This document shows positions 11,139 through 21,970 of a stretch of DNA of 64,000 nucleotides, one piece after another. Source of the DNA: Prostheceraeus crozeri (lineage: Eukaryota; Platyhelminthes; Polycladida; Euryleptidae); assembly GCA_907163375.1 (NCBI GenBank), contig CAJQUW010006985.1, forward strand, positions 248,001-312,000, read 5' to 3'. Within the stretch, counting starts at the first letter, position 1, and each line of letters opens with the position of its first letter. The notes under the pieces are model-generated. The model was not told the DNA's origin. It made no database searches and worked only from the letters and a program-made list of their open reading frames with translations. Both the position numbers and the translations under genes were made by a program.

Positions 11139-11232
11139 AAAAAAATACTACACATTTTCAAAAGTAATGGTTATCCTGAGAATTTCGTTCTCAATTTGAT
11201 TAAACGTTTTGTGAGTAGTAAAATGAATGAAA
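11139..11232 (+). pseudogene. Inverted PLE linker fragment
   Basis: The plus strand gives HIFKSNGYPENFVLNLIKRF from 11151, the RT-to-nuclease linker of PLEs with its NGYP motif. The first 28 or so bases (AAAAAATACTACACATTTT onward) duplicate, in reverse orientation, the end of the reverse transcriptase similarity at 8341-8368. It is the natural continuation of that protein but lies inverted and 2.8 kb away. More decayed sequence of the same origin probably extends to about 11400. Confidence 0.65.
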
Positions 11233-11628
11233 ATAGTATTGCAATATGATTTTACTGCATTTTCTGTGATTAACGGTCGTGTGAGCGCAATAATCGGACA
11301 TGAAATGCATAGTAGTACACTAAAGAATGGAACGATTCTTACCAAATTACATGATACCAAATTTATGGTGTCATATAAATTTCATAATCATTTTTAATAG
11401 ATGAAAGTAAGTAGTGTCAAGAACGTTGTAAGTCATAGGCAAGTTTATCAAGTTGAAAACAGAAAAGCGAATCAGCACTAAAACTTATTCATTTTGTACG
11501 GAGCTTCGTAGTTTCATCAGAACTGAGAGAACACAATTTGCAGGCTTGGGTCATTTGTGTGAAAATCAAATCAACTATCCAGAACACCTCTGCTAACACA
11601 ATATTAACAATATGCTTGCACTGTATTC
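11233..11628. other. Probably decayed PLE, otherwise empty
   Basis: The first part likely continues the inverted PLE fragment but is too decayed to read. No other feature seen. Confidence 0.35.
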
Positions 11629-11820
11629 TGGTCTCCGTGGCACAGTGGTTAAGTGCTTGGCCTAGAGATCCTTTGGTCCAGAGGTCGAGTCCCGAAAGTG
11701 TCTTTGGAAGTTGGCAGGACGGGTATCCGGACTAAAGGTACCACAACGCTCCCGAAAAGTCTGTCTGTGTCAGCACCGTCCAAGCCCCCAGTATGAGGGA
11801 GTTGTGATGTTGAAGCTTCA
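11629..11820 (+). repeat. tRNA-derived SINE, family 1 copy A
   Basis: Starts TGGTCTCCGTGGCACAGTGG, with box A TGGCACAGTGG and a box B-like AGGTCGAGTCCC 46 bases later, then a family-specific body (CCGGACTAAA, CAACGCTCC, GTCAGCACCGTCCAAG). Matching copies lie at 17120-17309 (minus), 29242-29435 (plus) and a fragment at 24413-24468. Box spacing and multiple dispersed copies support an RNA polymerase III SINE. Target duplications could not be delimited. Confidence 0.85.
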
Positions 11821-12004
11821 TCATTTGCACTGTTTTCTGTAGTCCTAAGTCACTCACTGACTCACTCATCGTCTCTGAGTCGTTGTCTTCCTCAAGTTAC
11901 TAGATTGAACGGTTGCCTCATATAGAATTTTGGAAAAAGTGGAGATTGAGGGGATAGTTACATCAAAAATATCAATTTTGAAGTGAATTTTGGTTTTAAT
12001 TTTG

Positions 12005-12265
12005 ATGACATCCCCCTATTCGGATATACCAGTTGCGATCCTGACAGCTTCTGATGATCGCATGCATAAGTCTCTTGGGAAGCAAAATTTATTTTATTTT
12101 CGTCTACCACATTGCACCCGTTTTATGATTTCGCTAGGTCACTCTTTGACGACCCGTTGCACACTTGCCAGCAACTTTGGTCGCAGCAACTTTCCAAACC
12201 TTCTCTCTCAGTTTTCATCCCTACGTGGTCTAACCAAAGCAACTTCGGGTAGAATTCTAGCATGC
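12005..12265 (-). pseudogene. Possible LINE C-terminal relic
   Basis: The minus strand gives LLWLDHVGMKTER and, after a frame change, KVWKVAATKVAGKCATGRQR followed by VT, a stop, and later SCQDRNWYIRIG. The WLxHVxRM, GRQRVTxRN and QDRxxW words resemble the end of LINE reverse transcriptases. It needs at least one frameshift and several stops, so it is old if real. Other explanation: chance similarity in a basic-rich frame. Confidence 0.38.
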
Positions 12266-13757
12266 TGAAAGGTTATCCGTACAAGACATATTATATTAGT
12301 CTTTTTCTATCATTTTGAATAGGATATGTATGAAATAAGTTGTAAAAATTAAATTTCAACGATTTTTACGTAATGATATACTGTATCTTCTACTACGATC
12401 CCTTATGCATATTACAACGGAAATATTGTGATACACGTTACATAAGAAAAAATATAAGTTATTATAAAAATAATATATTATAATTAATATAAATATTATA
12501 ATAAATATAAATAATTATATTGAGATTAAATGACTTTGAACTTTTTGCCCCCAATGACTTGCTTTAGCTTGCTTACAAAGTATTGTCATGTGAAAAACAT
12601 TCTCAAAAAATTTCAAAGTCTTCTTATTTCGCATTGCGAAGAAGCATTATTAAGAAATTGTCTCCACTACATCCCACATCATCATATCAACATTTATCAT
12701 ATCCCTTGACGCATGCTAAATGTATGTGTTGATATCTGATTATTCAAACAGGAATTGGAATTCACAAAACCTTTCTCATAGTCACGATATACATTCCTCT
12801 CGCTAATATTTGGTCAAATTTTACAAATGCCACAACATGGATTCTCATTAATCATTTCTGGCATTACAAATAACTTGTCATGATTCATTTCTGTAGAAAC
12901 AGATTTGGACTGTTATGAAGATATTTAATACGATGACACTTAACAGTTGCCATTTACTCTCAATGTGAAGGAATAGCTGACAACGAAGGTCATTAGGAGA
13001 ATTACTGAGGTTAAGAATATGAAACTTTAAATCTCCGAAGTACACTGACTTTGATTAGCTGTGAAGTCACCAGCCGAATGTCTTAGTGATCAGCTTTTTG
13101 CACATGCAGAGTCAACTTTCGTGGAATCGCTCATATTCACAACAGTACCAAAATGCTGTATGAGAAGAAAGTGATGGCATTTTTTTTATCTCCAATGACA
13201 GATTACGACTGAATTGGTTTGAGCATCCTTCTATCTACACGTTTTAAATTCGCATTGTTTTCTTTTGCTCATCGTGAATAATTAAATTAGAATAGTATAG
13301 CAAGCAAGCGACTTGAAAGATGTGGACTTATTTTATTTTTATAATTTTGCTTCATAGCTGTTGCCAAGCTTCAGAGGCACCTTAGCTGTCCACGCTTTTA
13401 ACAGCTATCTTCAACTCTGTGTGACCATCACTTGTTTATGGTACCGCCTGCATTTCAGATGTGTAGAATGTCAGCTATGTACGGTGTGCTCCCCAGCAAA
13501 AGCATCAAAGTATGCTAACTACAAGTTATTCGTGCTAAATGAGTACTGAACGAAGCTAATGCCATGGTCTTGTACTAGAGTTGGGTTCAAGTCTAGTTCC
13601 AGTTTACCCAAGTCTTTTGAATCAAGTAGGCCTTTGCTGAGCATCTTTCCTTGGAAAATTGTATTAGCTTTCTCTAATCGAGACAATAGGGACGATTCTG
13701 CTCTAGGTAACGTATGTCGTTTATTTGATGTAGTTTTCCATTCGAATATTTTCATTC
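12266..13757. other. No gene; AT-rich tract 12440-12530
   Basis: Mostly featureless. Bases 12440-12530 are almost pure A/T with short TAATATTATA-like palindromes. No exon or transposon ends seen. Confidence 0.5.
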
Positions 13758-14515
13758 TATCTTGGTGTCACCTTAGATAGGTCCTTGACGTGCAAGACTC
13801 ACCTACTCAAAACCGCTGCGAAGACACGAACAAGGAATAACCTCTTGTTTACTGGTACATCGTGTGGCCAAGCGCCAACACACTCCGAACGTGAGCTCTA
13901 GCACTATGCCACTCTACTGCGGAGTACTGCTCATCAGTGTGGAAAGACTCATCCCATGTCCATGATGTTGACACTCAACTGAATTAGACTGATGAGCACC
14001 ATCAGGAGTACTCAGACTGATTGGCTCCCAGTCTTGTGTAACATTCAGCCACCTGCTATCAGGCGTGAAACTGCGACCTCAGAGCTCCTGGGAAAAGTGA
14101 AACTGAAAGTGGGCCTTCCCCTGAACGACGACCTGAAAAAAAGCCCCGACCTTGCGACCAAGTTCTCACCACCCTGTTTGGAAAAAGTAGCTATCAGGAA
14201 CGTATGACACTTCCGTGAATAGCGTAAGAAATGGAGAAACTGCGAGGTTGACAACTAGTGGCTCTTCGACGACCCAACTGTCAGAGTTCCCGGCTTCAAC
14301 CTACCTCGGGCGCAGTGGACTTTCCTCAACTGTCTACGAACCAACGCCGGCCCCTGTCGTATCTCTCTGCACCAGTGGGGTGCGAGGGAGTCCCTTTGTG
14401 TGATGGTGGAGAGATCCAAACAATGACAGTTTTTCGCGGCAACATCAGTGGCCTCAGAGAAGTTCATTCCGCCAAAGGTGATGCCATTACCTGGCTTAGA
14501 GACGTGCGACTTTAA
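13758..14515 (+). pseudogene. LINE (Jockey/I-like) ORF2 C-terminal relic
   Basis: In three plus-strand frames the C-terminal part of a non-LTR retrotransposon protein can be followed: YLGVTLDRSLTCKTHLLKTA, AKTRTRNNLL, then RSTQTDWLPVLCNIQPPAIR and RETATSELLGKV, then WLFDDPTVRVPGFNLPRAQW followed by TFLNCLRT and LHQWG. These are the RT thumb and the region after it, where the LNRFRTG...C and LHxWG words precede a zinc-knuckle end in Jockey/I-group elements. Several in-frame stops (for example within the HYATLLRST segment and before IRLMSTIRS) and frame changes show it is dead. The 5' RT core is not recognisable. Confidence 0.78.
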
Positions 14516-17119
14516 CCTTCTTCCTTAATCCTCGTATATTCAGGATCTTATTTGTTGTCCTTTTGCATGCGAATATATATATTCGAATTTTTTACATCAT
14601 TATCTTCAATTTACCAACCTATATTTTGTGAATCGACAATCTCACAAATTGCTTTGATGTATAAATGTCTACAGGCTACAATGTCGGCAATATGCTGTTC
14701 CCAAGTCGTAGCTGTGTATCATGGTAGAAATCGAATTTTTCGTATCCGCTTATCTCACAATCCATGGATAGACAGTAGGACTATCAATTTTTTGCTTTTT
14801 TTGATCCGCTCTCGCTGTGCATAAACGCATAAGTCAATTTGAATCATTTAACATTAGCAAAAGACAATTGTGAAGGCTGGTACTTTGTCAAATCCTCTGT
14901 TTAACAGATTTTAGAAGTAAGTGTAATATCGCATGTTGTTATTTGAAGAAGTCTGAAAACGATAAAAGTGCAATGAAATATAATTAAAAAAATTCAACAA
15001 CAGCGTTCTGGCCCGACATATCCCCATTTTCATTCTTGGTGTAGGGCTTGTAAGTCGCGCAGCGCTTTGTGCTACATGATGTAAAACAGAAGATTGTAAC
15101 GTAGTTATCAGCAGTTTATTTTGGGCTTTATTTATCAAATTCATTAATTGCTTGAATAAATCTAAATTCATTCCCGTATTAATCATTTGATGATCTTCAG
15201 TAGAAGATTTAATAAAACATCGCTGTGACCATAAGCCTTTGATAATACCAGATGAAATGACTATCATCTAGATTCGAAAATTGCACTTTGTTTGATGATA
15301 TTTCACCTTCATTGAATCATAAATTCTTTTAATCAATTTTTGTAGAAGTTAAATATGTAATTAATTTCAGTCCACAATTTCTACATAATGAACTTGCTGA
15401 TTCACCTTCCATCCTTCGCAATGTTGCCATTGCATAATGTTGTTGAAATTTGGTTATGTTTTGAAGTTATTAAGCAATTAGCATTTCTCATTAGTTACGT
15501 TCCTGTTCAGAAAACATCGTCCACGTTACATGACTGACATAGTAATTCACTGAAAGATTTACAACTTTATAGAAAAGTTTATGTTCTTCAAGATTGCTGC
15601 GTTATGTTTGTGGTAATGCGAGCCTGAGACAAGCAATGCCAATTAAATGCCTCACTGCGATTTCCTAAACATGCAATTATCACCAGTATGCCGCGGTATC
15701 TGCCTAGGATCAGCCGTGAACTTTTGATGCAGTTGTTACATCATCCAACCAATGAATCAAAACATTCTCGACATATCTTAAAGTAGAAATCAGCAAATGC
15801 AAGTCAGAAACTTTGCTCACTCATCATTTAGGATAGCAACCAGAAATCAAATCAGTAAAGCGAATGCAGAACTTGCATTAGTTGAATGAAAGCTATCAGT
15901 TTTGTATGTGATAACCATCTTTATGACTTTTTGCCTTTTCATCTATTTTTCGACAGCATTCGACATCCTATCCTGCTTAGGATCAATGTCAATGGTAGAG
16001 TAGTCGAAGATGTTGTAATTCGAATAACGCATTTGATTTATATCCAAGCAACCTCGCTGCTGCGGTGTTGATATTTCAATTAAAACACGACATGCGTGAA
16101 ACATTCTAAGAATCCTGGAAACGGAATAAATGCAAAACTGAACAAATAGCATAGTTTCCTATCTAGTCGCCTGTAGTGACTGAAAGGCCTCGCCAACGAA
16201 TTAAAATCTCTTACTTTCGGGCATTCATCAACTTGGATACATAAACTAGTGGAATTTCCCAGAACAAATTAGATTATTAAAAGTCCAATGCTCATAAATG
16301 CTGTTAGTCCCTAAGACATGAAGATCCATGTTCCATACCCTGATATGGAGTAAGATGCATATACGAGTACTTTCAAAGATTTCAAGAAAAGTGAGACATG
16401 AGTCTGAAAAATAGAAACTAATGAAAACTGCCGTTCGGTTTTCCAAAATATATGTGAAACCTCAACAATTTAAAAAGTCTGATCTGATGACTATCACAGC
16501 CATTCACAAGATAGTTCTTCTTCATAATCAGTTCAGCTGAATTTCAAAGATTCCCCGTACTTTCAACAGTAATTCATATGAAACGACCGTTCCCAAGCAT
16601 TTTGATATCTGCAGACAATTTGAGAAAATACGAGTAAAGTGCAATTACTTATTGCTGCAAGAGTGTATGAAAAGTATACTGCAGAGACATCAAACTCAAT
16701 GCAGTGGCTCCTCAAAAATAATGAATGTTGTGAATAATTTGAATTATGAAGACTCGAATTAGTAAATCATGAAAGCATTTTTTAACATTAAGTACATGTC
16801 AACGCTTTACTCAGGTAAGCGTGCATGTTGTACATGTAAATTATTTTTCAGGACATTCAACTAGAGAACGTGGATGTAAAGCGATTGAGCATTTTTGTCG
16901 ATAGTATTTGTCTTTACAAAATCCGATTCCCTTTATGTGACACTTCAATTAGTATCATATGCATTGTAATCCATATAATGGGATGTGCAGTCTTAGCGCA
17001 ATTGTCATAAAACTTTGCCTGAGTTACAAGGAAAAGTGAAAATTCTCACTCTTGAGATTTCCTGTTTATACATTTCTTGTTCAATTCCAGTGCACACTCG
17101 CATGATCACTGAGAGTAGT
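14516..17119. other. No recognisable feature
   Basis: AT-rich. A 118-codon minus-strand frame at 14911-15267 has no motif I know and no splice context. No terminal repeats seen. Confidence 0.45.
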
Positions 17120-17309
17120 GAAGCTTTTACGTCACTACTCCCTATACTTGGGGCTTGGACGGTGCTGACATAGTCAGACTTATGGAGCGTTGTAGTACTT
17201 TTAGTCCGGATGCCCTTCCTGCCGACTTCCAATGACAGCTTCGGGGATCGACCTCTGGACCAAAGGATCGCTAGGCCAAGCACTTAACCACCGTGCCACG
17301 GATGCCACA
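17120..17309 (-). repeat. tRNA-derived SINE, family 1 copy B
   Basis: Minus-strand copy of the SINE at 11629-11820. It starts TGGCATCCGTGGCACGGTGG, keeps TTAAGTGCTTGGCCTAG, GGTCGATCCCCG and the body words CCGGACTAAAAG and GTCAGCACCGTCCAAG. Confidence 0.85.
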
Positions 17310-17393
17310 AGAGTATCACTACTCTCAAGTGATCACTCAGAGTAGTATGATAATGATGTAATTTCAAGTTTAAAGCCCGTGTCAATCATGAAT

Positions 17394-17955
17394 TTTTTTG
17401 CAGTTGTGTATGCAGCTATGTGGGGCGCACTCAACGTGCTTTGTCTGCCAGAGTGTCCGAGCATCTACCTGCATGGATCCACTCTTGTGGTTTTCGTCCT
17501 CACTCAACATAGAAATAAACTGTTTATCTGAAGTTCGCTAGAATGGAAATTGACTCAAGGTCGCGGCACATCCGGGGGAACTAAGTTGGGGCATGAAGAA
17601 CCAATTAAAAGCTTCGATTTACTCATGTGACTGATTCTAACCCAATGATACAGACGTTGGCAGGTGCATCTAAGTGAAAATGCGTGCGATTTATGTGCCG
17701 TTATTGTGCATTGCATGAAGCTTAATTTCCATTCTAGAGGTTTTATTGTTGTCAATTTCTATGTCACTCAAAGTCTTTAACAGATAGCGCTGTTACCAGG
17801 CATGTTATGTCCTGCAACCTCTTTGACAAGTCTGTTCTTCCAGTCAGTCATTTTCTGCGTTCCCTCATTCTCATTTTGTTATTCTTCTAAGCATTTTGGA
17901 GGCACCACTGATAAAATTGTACAAACCTACCTTGTGTATCCAAAAACAATTCATT
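17394..17955 (+). pseudogene. PLE GIY-YIG nuclease relic split by a MITE
   Basis: Before the MITE the plus strand reads CSCVCSYVGRTQRALSARVS then EHLPAWIHSCGFRPHS. After the MITE, further nuclease tail sequence ends with EAPLIKLYKPTLCIQKQF. The YVGRT core, EHLPAW, and the E...LKPxLCxQK end match the relics at 197, 36885 and 63233. The reverse transcriptase part is missing. The MITE at 17508-17763 inserted into this already or later decayed nuclease; its 8-bp duplication TCACTCAA lies within the coding segment. Confidence 0.78.
17508..17763. mobile_element. hAT MITE, copy 2
   Basis: Same 256-bp unit as 10440-10695, with CATAGAAAT...ATTTCTATG ends and a perfect 8-bp duplication TCACTCAA (17500-17507 and 17764-17771). 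The two copies differ at only a handful of bases and share orientation. The insertion interrupts a PLE nuclease relic, so it is younger than that relic. Confidence 0.95.
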
Positions 17956-19547
17956 TTCTCGCTTGCTTTACTCTGGCAGATATTTATGCTAGTTCCGTCC
18001 GTCATTAGAGGCAGTTACAGCATGGTCATCGATTGAGTACATTAATGTCATCGACAAGTCTGCGTACTTGACATGACAAGTGGATGCTTCACATTAGTTT
18101 AACTGTTTTCGTGGAAAAGTGAGGACCGACGAGTAGGCCTATGCGATTCGATTTATCTACTGTCGAAAATCAAGAAAATCCCAAAATGAATACTTTCAAA
18201 AATGTTCTCCAGTGAATGACCTGCAAATTCTACATGTAATCCATAAGGCATCGATAACTTTCTTTTCTTTCTATAAGCATTTAATGCATGCTCAAATCCT
18301 CAATTTCTACATTAATAACTCAATTACATTTTCCAAGTTCGATGTTATGCTTCCAATGTCGACTGTGAGGCAGCAGAAACGCACTCAGTATAAAATGAAA
18401 TTTTACGCGGGAATTCAATCGGCGCTACCTTTAACACACTACTGAAATGTCGTCTAAATTAGTGCGTTTGTAACGACTTAACAGATGTCGCATTTTCAAG
18501 ACGCAATGTGAATAGGATTATTGAATATATAGATGCATCCTCAGTTGAAAAACGGAACAGACCTGAACAGTCGCCATTTCATCCAGCATCACAAATCATC
18601 GTCAGGTCTAGTTAACTAGTTCACATCTCTTAACATCGACACTATTCCCTATTTTAACTTGCAACCATGCCCGGGTAAATTGTCATCCTAATCTAAGTAT
18701 CAGTAGTGTGTTAAAAGTAGTATTTAGCAAATACTCGCAGAAATTACCTTGATGTACCAACTTGCTGTGGGCATGGCTGCAAATCAAACCAGGGAATCGT
18801 AATGATACATGGAGATGTATATTGGTCCTGCTGATGACTTTAGATGAAATGGTGAACAATCAAGTGTGATTACATTTTTCATTTCAGGATATATCTCAAT
18901 TTTTGATTGTTTTATTTACATCATAATATTCCAATGTAGTATTTACGAATACTAACATTATGTTCCTTCACACGCTATCGACGATTGAAGATTCGATTCA
19001 GAAATTCTGTCTAAACATGATTTTTCCAGTTCAAGTTCAATAAATATAGTTGCCTTATTAATTACTTTCGTTTTATGTCATCTCATAATAATTCTTGCAA
19101 TTCTTTTCCCAAGTACATGAAGGTATTCATTCTCTAGTAATTAATCTCTTCGTATTAGGGATTATTCTATTTTAAGTATCTGAACGTAGTTGCCTTTAAT
19201 GATCATTCAGAAATAAGAAGCGAAGTATCTGTACTGAAAACAATACATTTGAATGAGTATTTCTCTTGATTCATTTCTCGTTGATAAAGACTGTATTTTT
19301 ATCAGTTTTGATTTTATCTTTTCTTTGATTTTCGTCATTGCACACAAAAATAGAAAATGACAGAAGCAGTAAGTAGAAATGTCATAACTTTAATTTCTTC
19401 TCTCGTGTTTTTGAACTGTGAAGGATAAGTACATGTATTGGATGTAATTATATGCTTGAATCTTGAATATATTCAATTATAGCTTAATCATGCTAAGCTA
19501 TCAGCCAGGGATTGGAGGCAATTGATTTTCAGAGTGAAAATCGATTC
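17956..19547. other. No recognisable feature
   Basis: AT-rich sequence with short chance frames only. Confidence 0.45.
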
Positions 19548-19826
19548 CAGGGGTGGGCCGATGTGACAACATGTGACATTTTTTCATCTCAAAATAAAAT
19601 GTGACATAATGTGTATTTTTCATTGTTGGTGTGACAAAATGTGATAAATTCACATAAGCAGAAAATAATTTGACAGAAATAATGTTTTTACGGTAGTATG
19701 ACATAGTATAATGAGGTTCAAACTCACAGAGGAGCATCAACTTCGTCTGAGTGAAATAGCGATAACTTTATTCTTTGACTTTAATTTGTACTCGGAATAT
19801 GTAAGATAGTTCGGAGATGTAAGATA

Positions 19827-21130
19827 CGAGGGCTAGTCAATAAGTTTTGCACTTTTGAAATTTAAAGCAAAGCAGTTTACCATGATTTTTTTATTCAAAG
19901 AAAAACAATGACAAGTGAACGTCTACAAGCACTATGTAATCGCCTTTACTGCGGATCACACTTTCCCACCTTTGAGGCAGTTTTTCTATGCCGTCCAACC
20001 CTTTACTGTTCAGAGACCGAATCTGGGCCTTCAGTGCCACCGACAAGTCTTCCAACGTCGCGTATCGTCTGCCTCTCATGGGTTCCTTCAGTTTAGGAAA
20101 CAGGTTGAAGTCTGGCGGACTAAGATCCGGACTGTAAGCGGGATGCGGCAAAACTTCCCAACTCATAGTCCAGGGTTTCAGTCAGTCCGTCAGGGTCTTT
20201 TCCTCCGTAGGGCATTCTTCAGTTTTTTGGAAATGAAATCGGCGTAGTATTCCTTGTTGACGGTCTGTCCAATGGAGACGGCATCGGCAAGAATGATTCC
20301 AATGTGGTCATAGGCAAAGATAATCATTTGCCTCACCTTGCTCTGCTGACGTCGAAACTTTTGAGGGCGTGGGGAATCCGGACTTCTCCATTCACTCGAC
20401 TGTCGCTTCAATTCTGGTTCGTACGATCGAATCCATGTTTCATCAATCGCAACAATCCTTTCCAGGAAATCTTCGTCTTCTCTCCGATATCTTCGACACA
20501 ACTGCATAGCGATTCTGTAGCGGGAAAGCTTTTCTTCGTCCTTTAGGCGGTGTGGTACCCATCGAGCCGTAACTTTACGCTTACCAAGATTGAGGGTGAG
20601 AATCTTGTAAGCAGACCCGTGACTGATTCCAAGTTCTGTGGCTACTTCATCGCAAGTCATCCGTCTGTCTTCGTCCAACAACTTTTGAACGCATTCCTCG
20701 TGTGCCTAATCAGTTGCGGATAATGGGCGGCCGCTGCGGTCTTTGTCTTCGAACAACAGATCACCGTTTCTCAGCCTCTGCATCCATCGAGTGACAGTCG
20801 AGCGGTCAACAGCCTCTTCCTTGCATGCTTCTTCCAATGCTGCATGGATTTCACACGGGCGCTTGTTTCTTGCGAACTCGATCTTCACGTAAGCGTGCTG
20901 CTCTTCACGCGGAAACATTTTTAGTGAATGACCACTTGCAGACAGACTTTGATTGTTCGTGAGTAAGATTCATGACAGCTGCAGTCGAGAGTGATAGAGA
21001 GCTAAATGAGATTTCTCTTGTGCTTTATGAAGCAGATGTCAGCCTGTTCAAGATTTGGCATTATGATCGCTGAAAGTGCTTTTAAACAAATTTTGCAAAC
21101 AAATATGCAAGACTTATTGACTAGCCCTCG
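19827..21130 (-). mobile_element. Mariner element nested in the hAT
   Basis: Ends are CGAGGGCTAGTCAATAAGT on both sides in inverted orientation, with TA at 19825-19826 and 21131-21132. The 1304-bp length is usual for mariner. Its transposase is on the minus strand and broken. Confidence 0.93.
19891..20918 (-). pseudogene. Mariner (DD34D) transposase, broken
   Basis: The N-terminal part (MFPREEQHAYVKIEFARNKR onward) holds the helix-turn-helix region and a DRSGRPLS motif; it ends at an in-frame TAG after SATD (20703-20705). The next segment resumes AHEECVQKLLDEDRRMTCDE and includes IVAIDETWIRSYEPELKRQS, the first catalytic D, and KNALRRKRP. The last segment has SWEVLPHPAYSPDLSPPDFN with the third D. 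The stretch that should hold HDNAxxHTA and the second catalytic D is missing near 20170-20190, consistent with a deletion of some 70-80 bases that also shifts frame. The gene is therefore dead. Known role: cut-and-paste transposase of mariner. Confidence 0.9.
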
Positions 21131-21970
21131 TATGTAAGATATGTTTCTCCGTGCTCCCATTGGTGACTTGCACTTCCGCCAGGTAAATCGTGATGCTACT
21201 AGTTCGCTTGTTTAAAGTTGACTTTGAGCTTGATGGCCCAACAACATTCATTCCATGTGGTCATGCGTTTTTCGATTGTCATTTCCAGATCGCAGTAGTC
21301 CTTGCGAAGTTGTAGTTCCGATAATGCACGTAATCCAAGGAATAATAGCAATTGTAACAAAATTCAGTGATATTTCTTCACTGAAAACAGAATTACGATT
21401 AAAAGTACTATTTTATTGTACGAATTTATATTGTCTGTGAATTTATTTTGTTGAATTTATTCCGAATGCGTGCGTATTGTTTACCATCAAAATGAATTCA
21501 AGACATTCAAAATAATCATAATTGCAATAAGACTACAACGTTTGAGTGCAATTTTTTACTTAAAACAAGAATAAAGGTGTTAAGGTCTTACCCATGGGTT
21601 ATTTCCCTGTTACCACAAATCTCGGGGCAGCTGTTAGATATCTTAAATGGCAATTTCTATTAACCTTCTTGAAAGACAAAAAAAATAATAAAGTAAAGGT
21701 TTCTCGATCTTGTCCCATTATAACGCGCTTGATATACATTCATCGATAGGGCAGAAAAAATGGTAATTTCGAAAGCTGCCGATTTCCTGCACATCATGTG
21801 TCAAAATTTGTACATATGTTCCATCAGCATGTGACAAAATGTGACATTTATGTCAATGGGCATGTGACATGAACGCTCATCGATGTGTGACAAAATGTGA
21901 CAAATCTTGAATATCAAAATGTGACCAAATGTGTCACCGATTTAAATGTGGCGGCCCACCCCTGCGATTC

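Larger units (their letters stand above)
8173..11400 (-). mobile_element. Rearranged Penelope-like element cluster
   Basis: Read on the minus strand the order is: GIY-YIG tail (11135-10840), untranslated/pLTR region (10839-10240) with a hammerhead-like word at 10271-10300, then the reverse transcriptase. This is the permuted partial tandem known for PLEs, where the 3' end of one copy precedes the 5' part of the next. In addition a plus-strand PLE piece from 11139 abuts the nuclease tail head-to-head. A hAT MITE (10440-10695) later landed in the untranslated part. The limit near 11400 is approximate. Confidence 0.75.
19548..21964. mobile_element. Non-autonomous hAT (TGTGACA type) hosting a mariner
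   Basis: Ends read CAGGGGTGGGCCGATGTGAC and, reversed, CAGGGGTGGGCCGCCACATT. CGATTC flanks both sides (19542-19547 and 21965-21970); taken as 8 bp it is TCGATTCC against GCGATTCT, so the duplication is slightly decayed or the end is shifted. Both subterminal regions carry many ATGTGACA/AAAATGTGACA words. Without the nested mariner the element is about 1.1 kb and has no transposase of its own. Confidence 0.88.
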
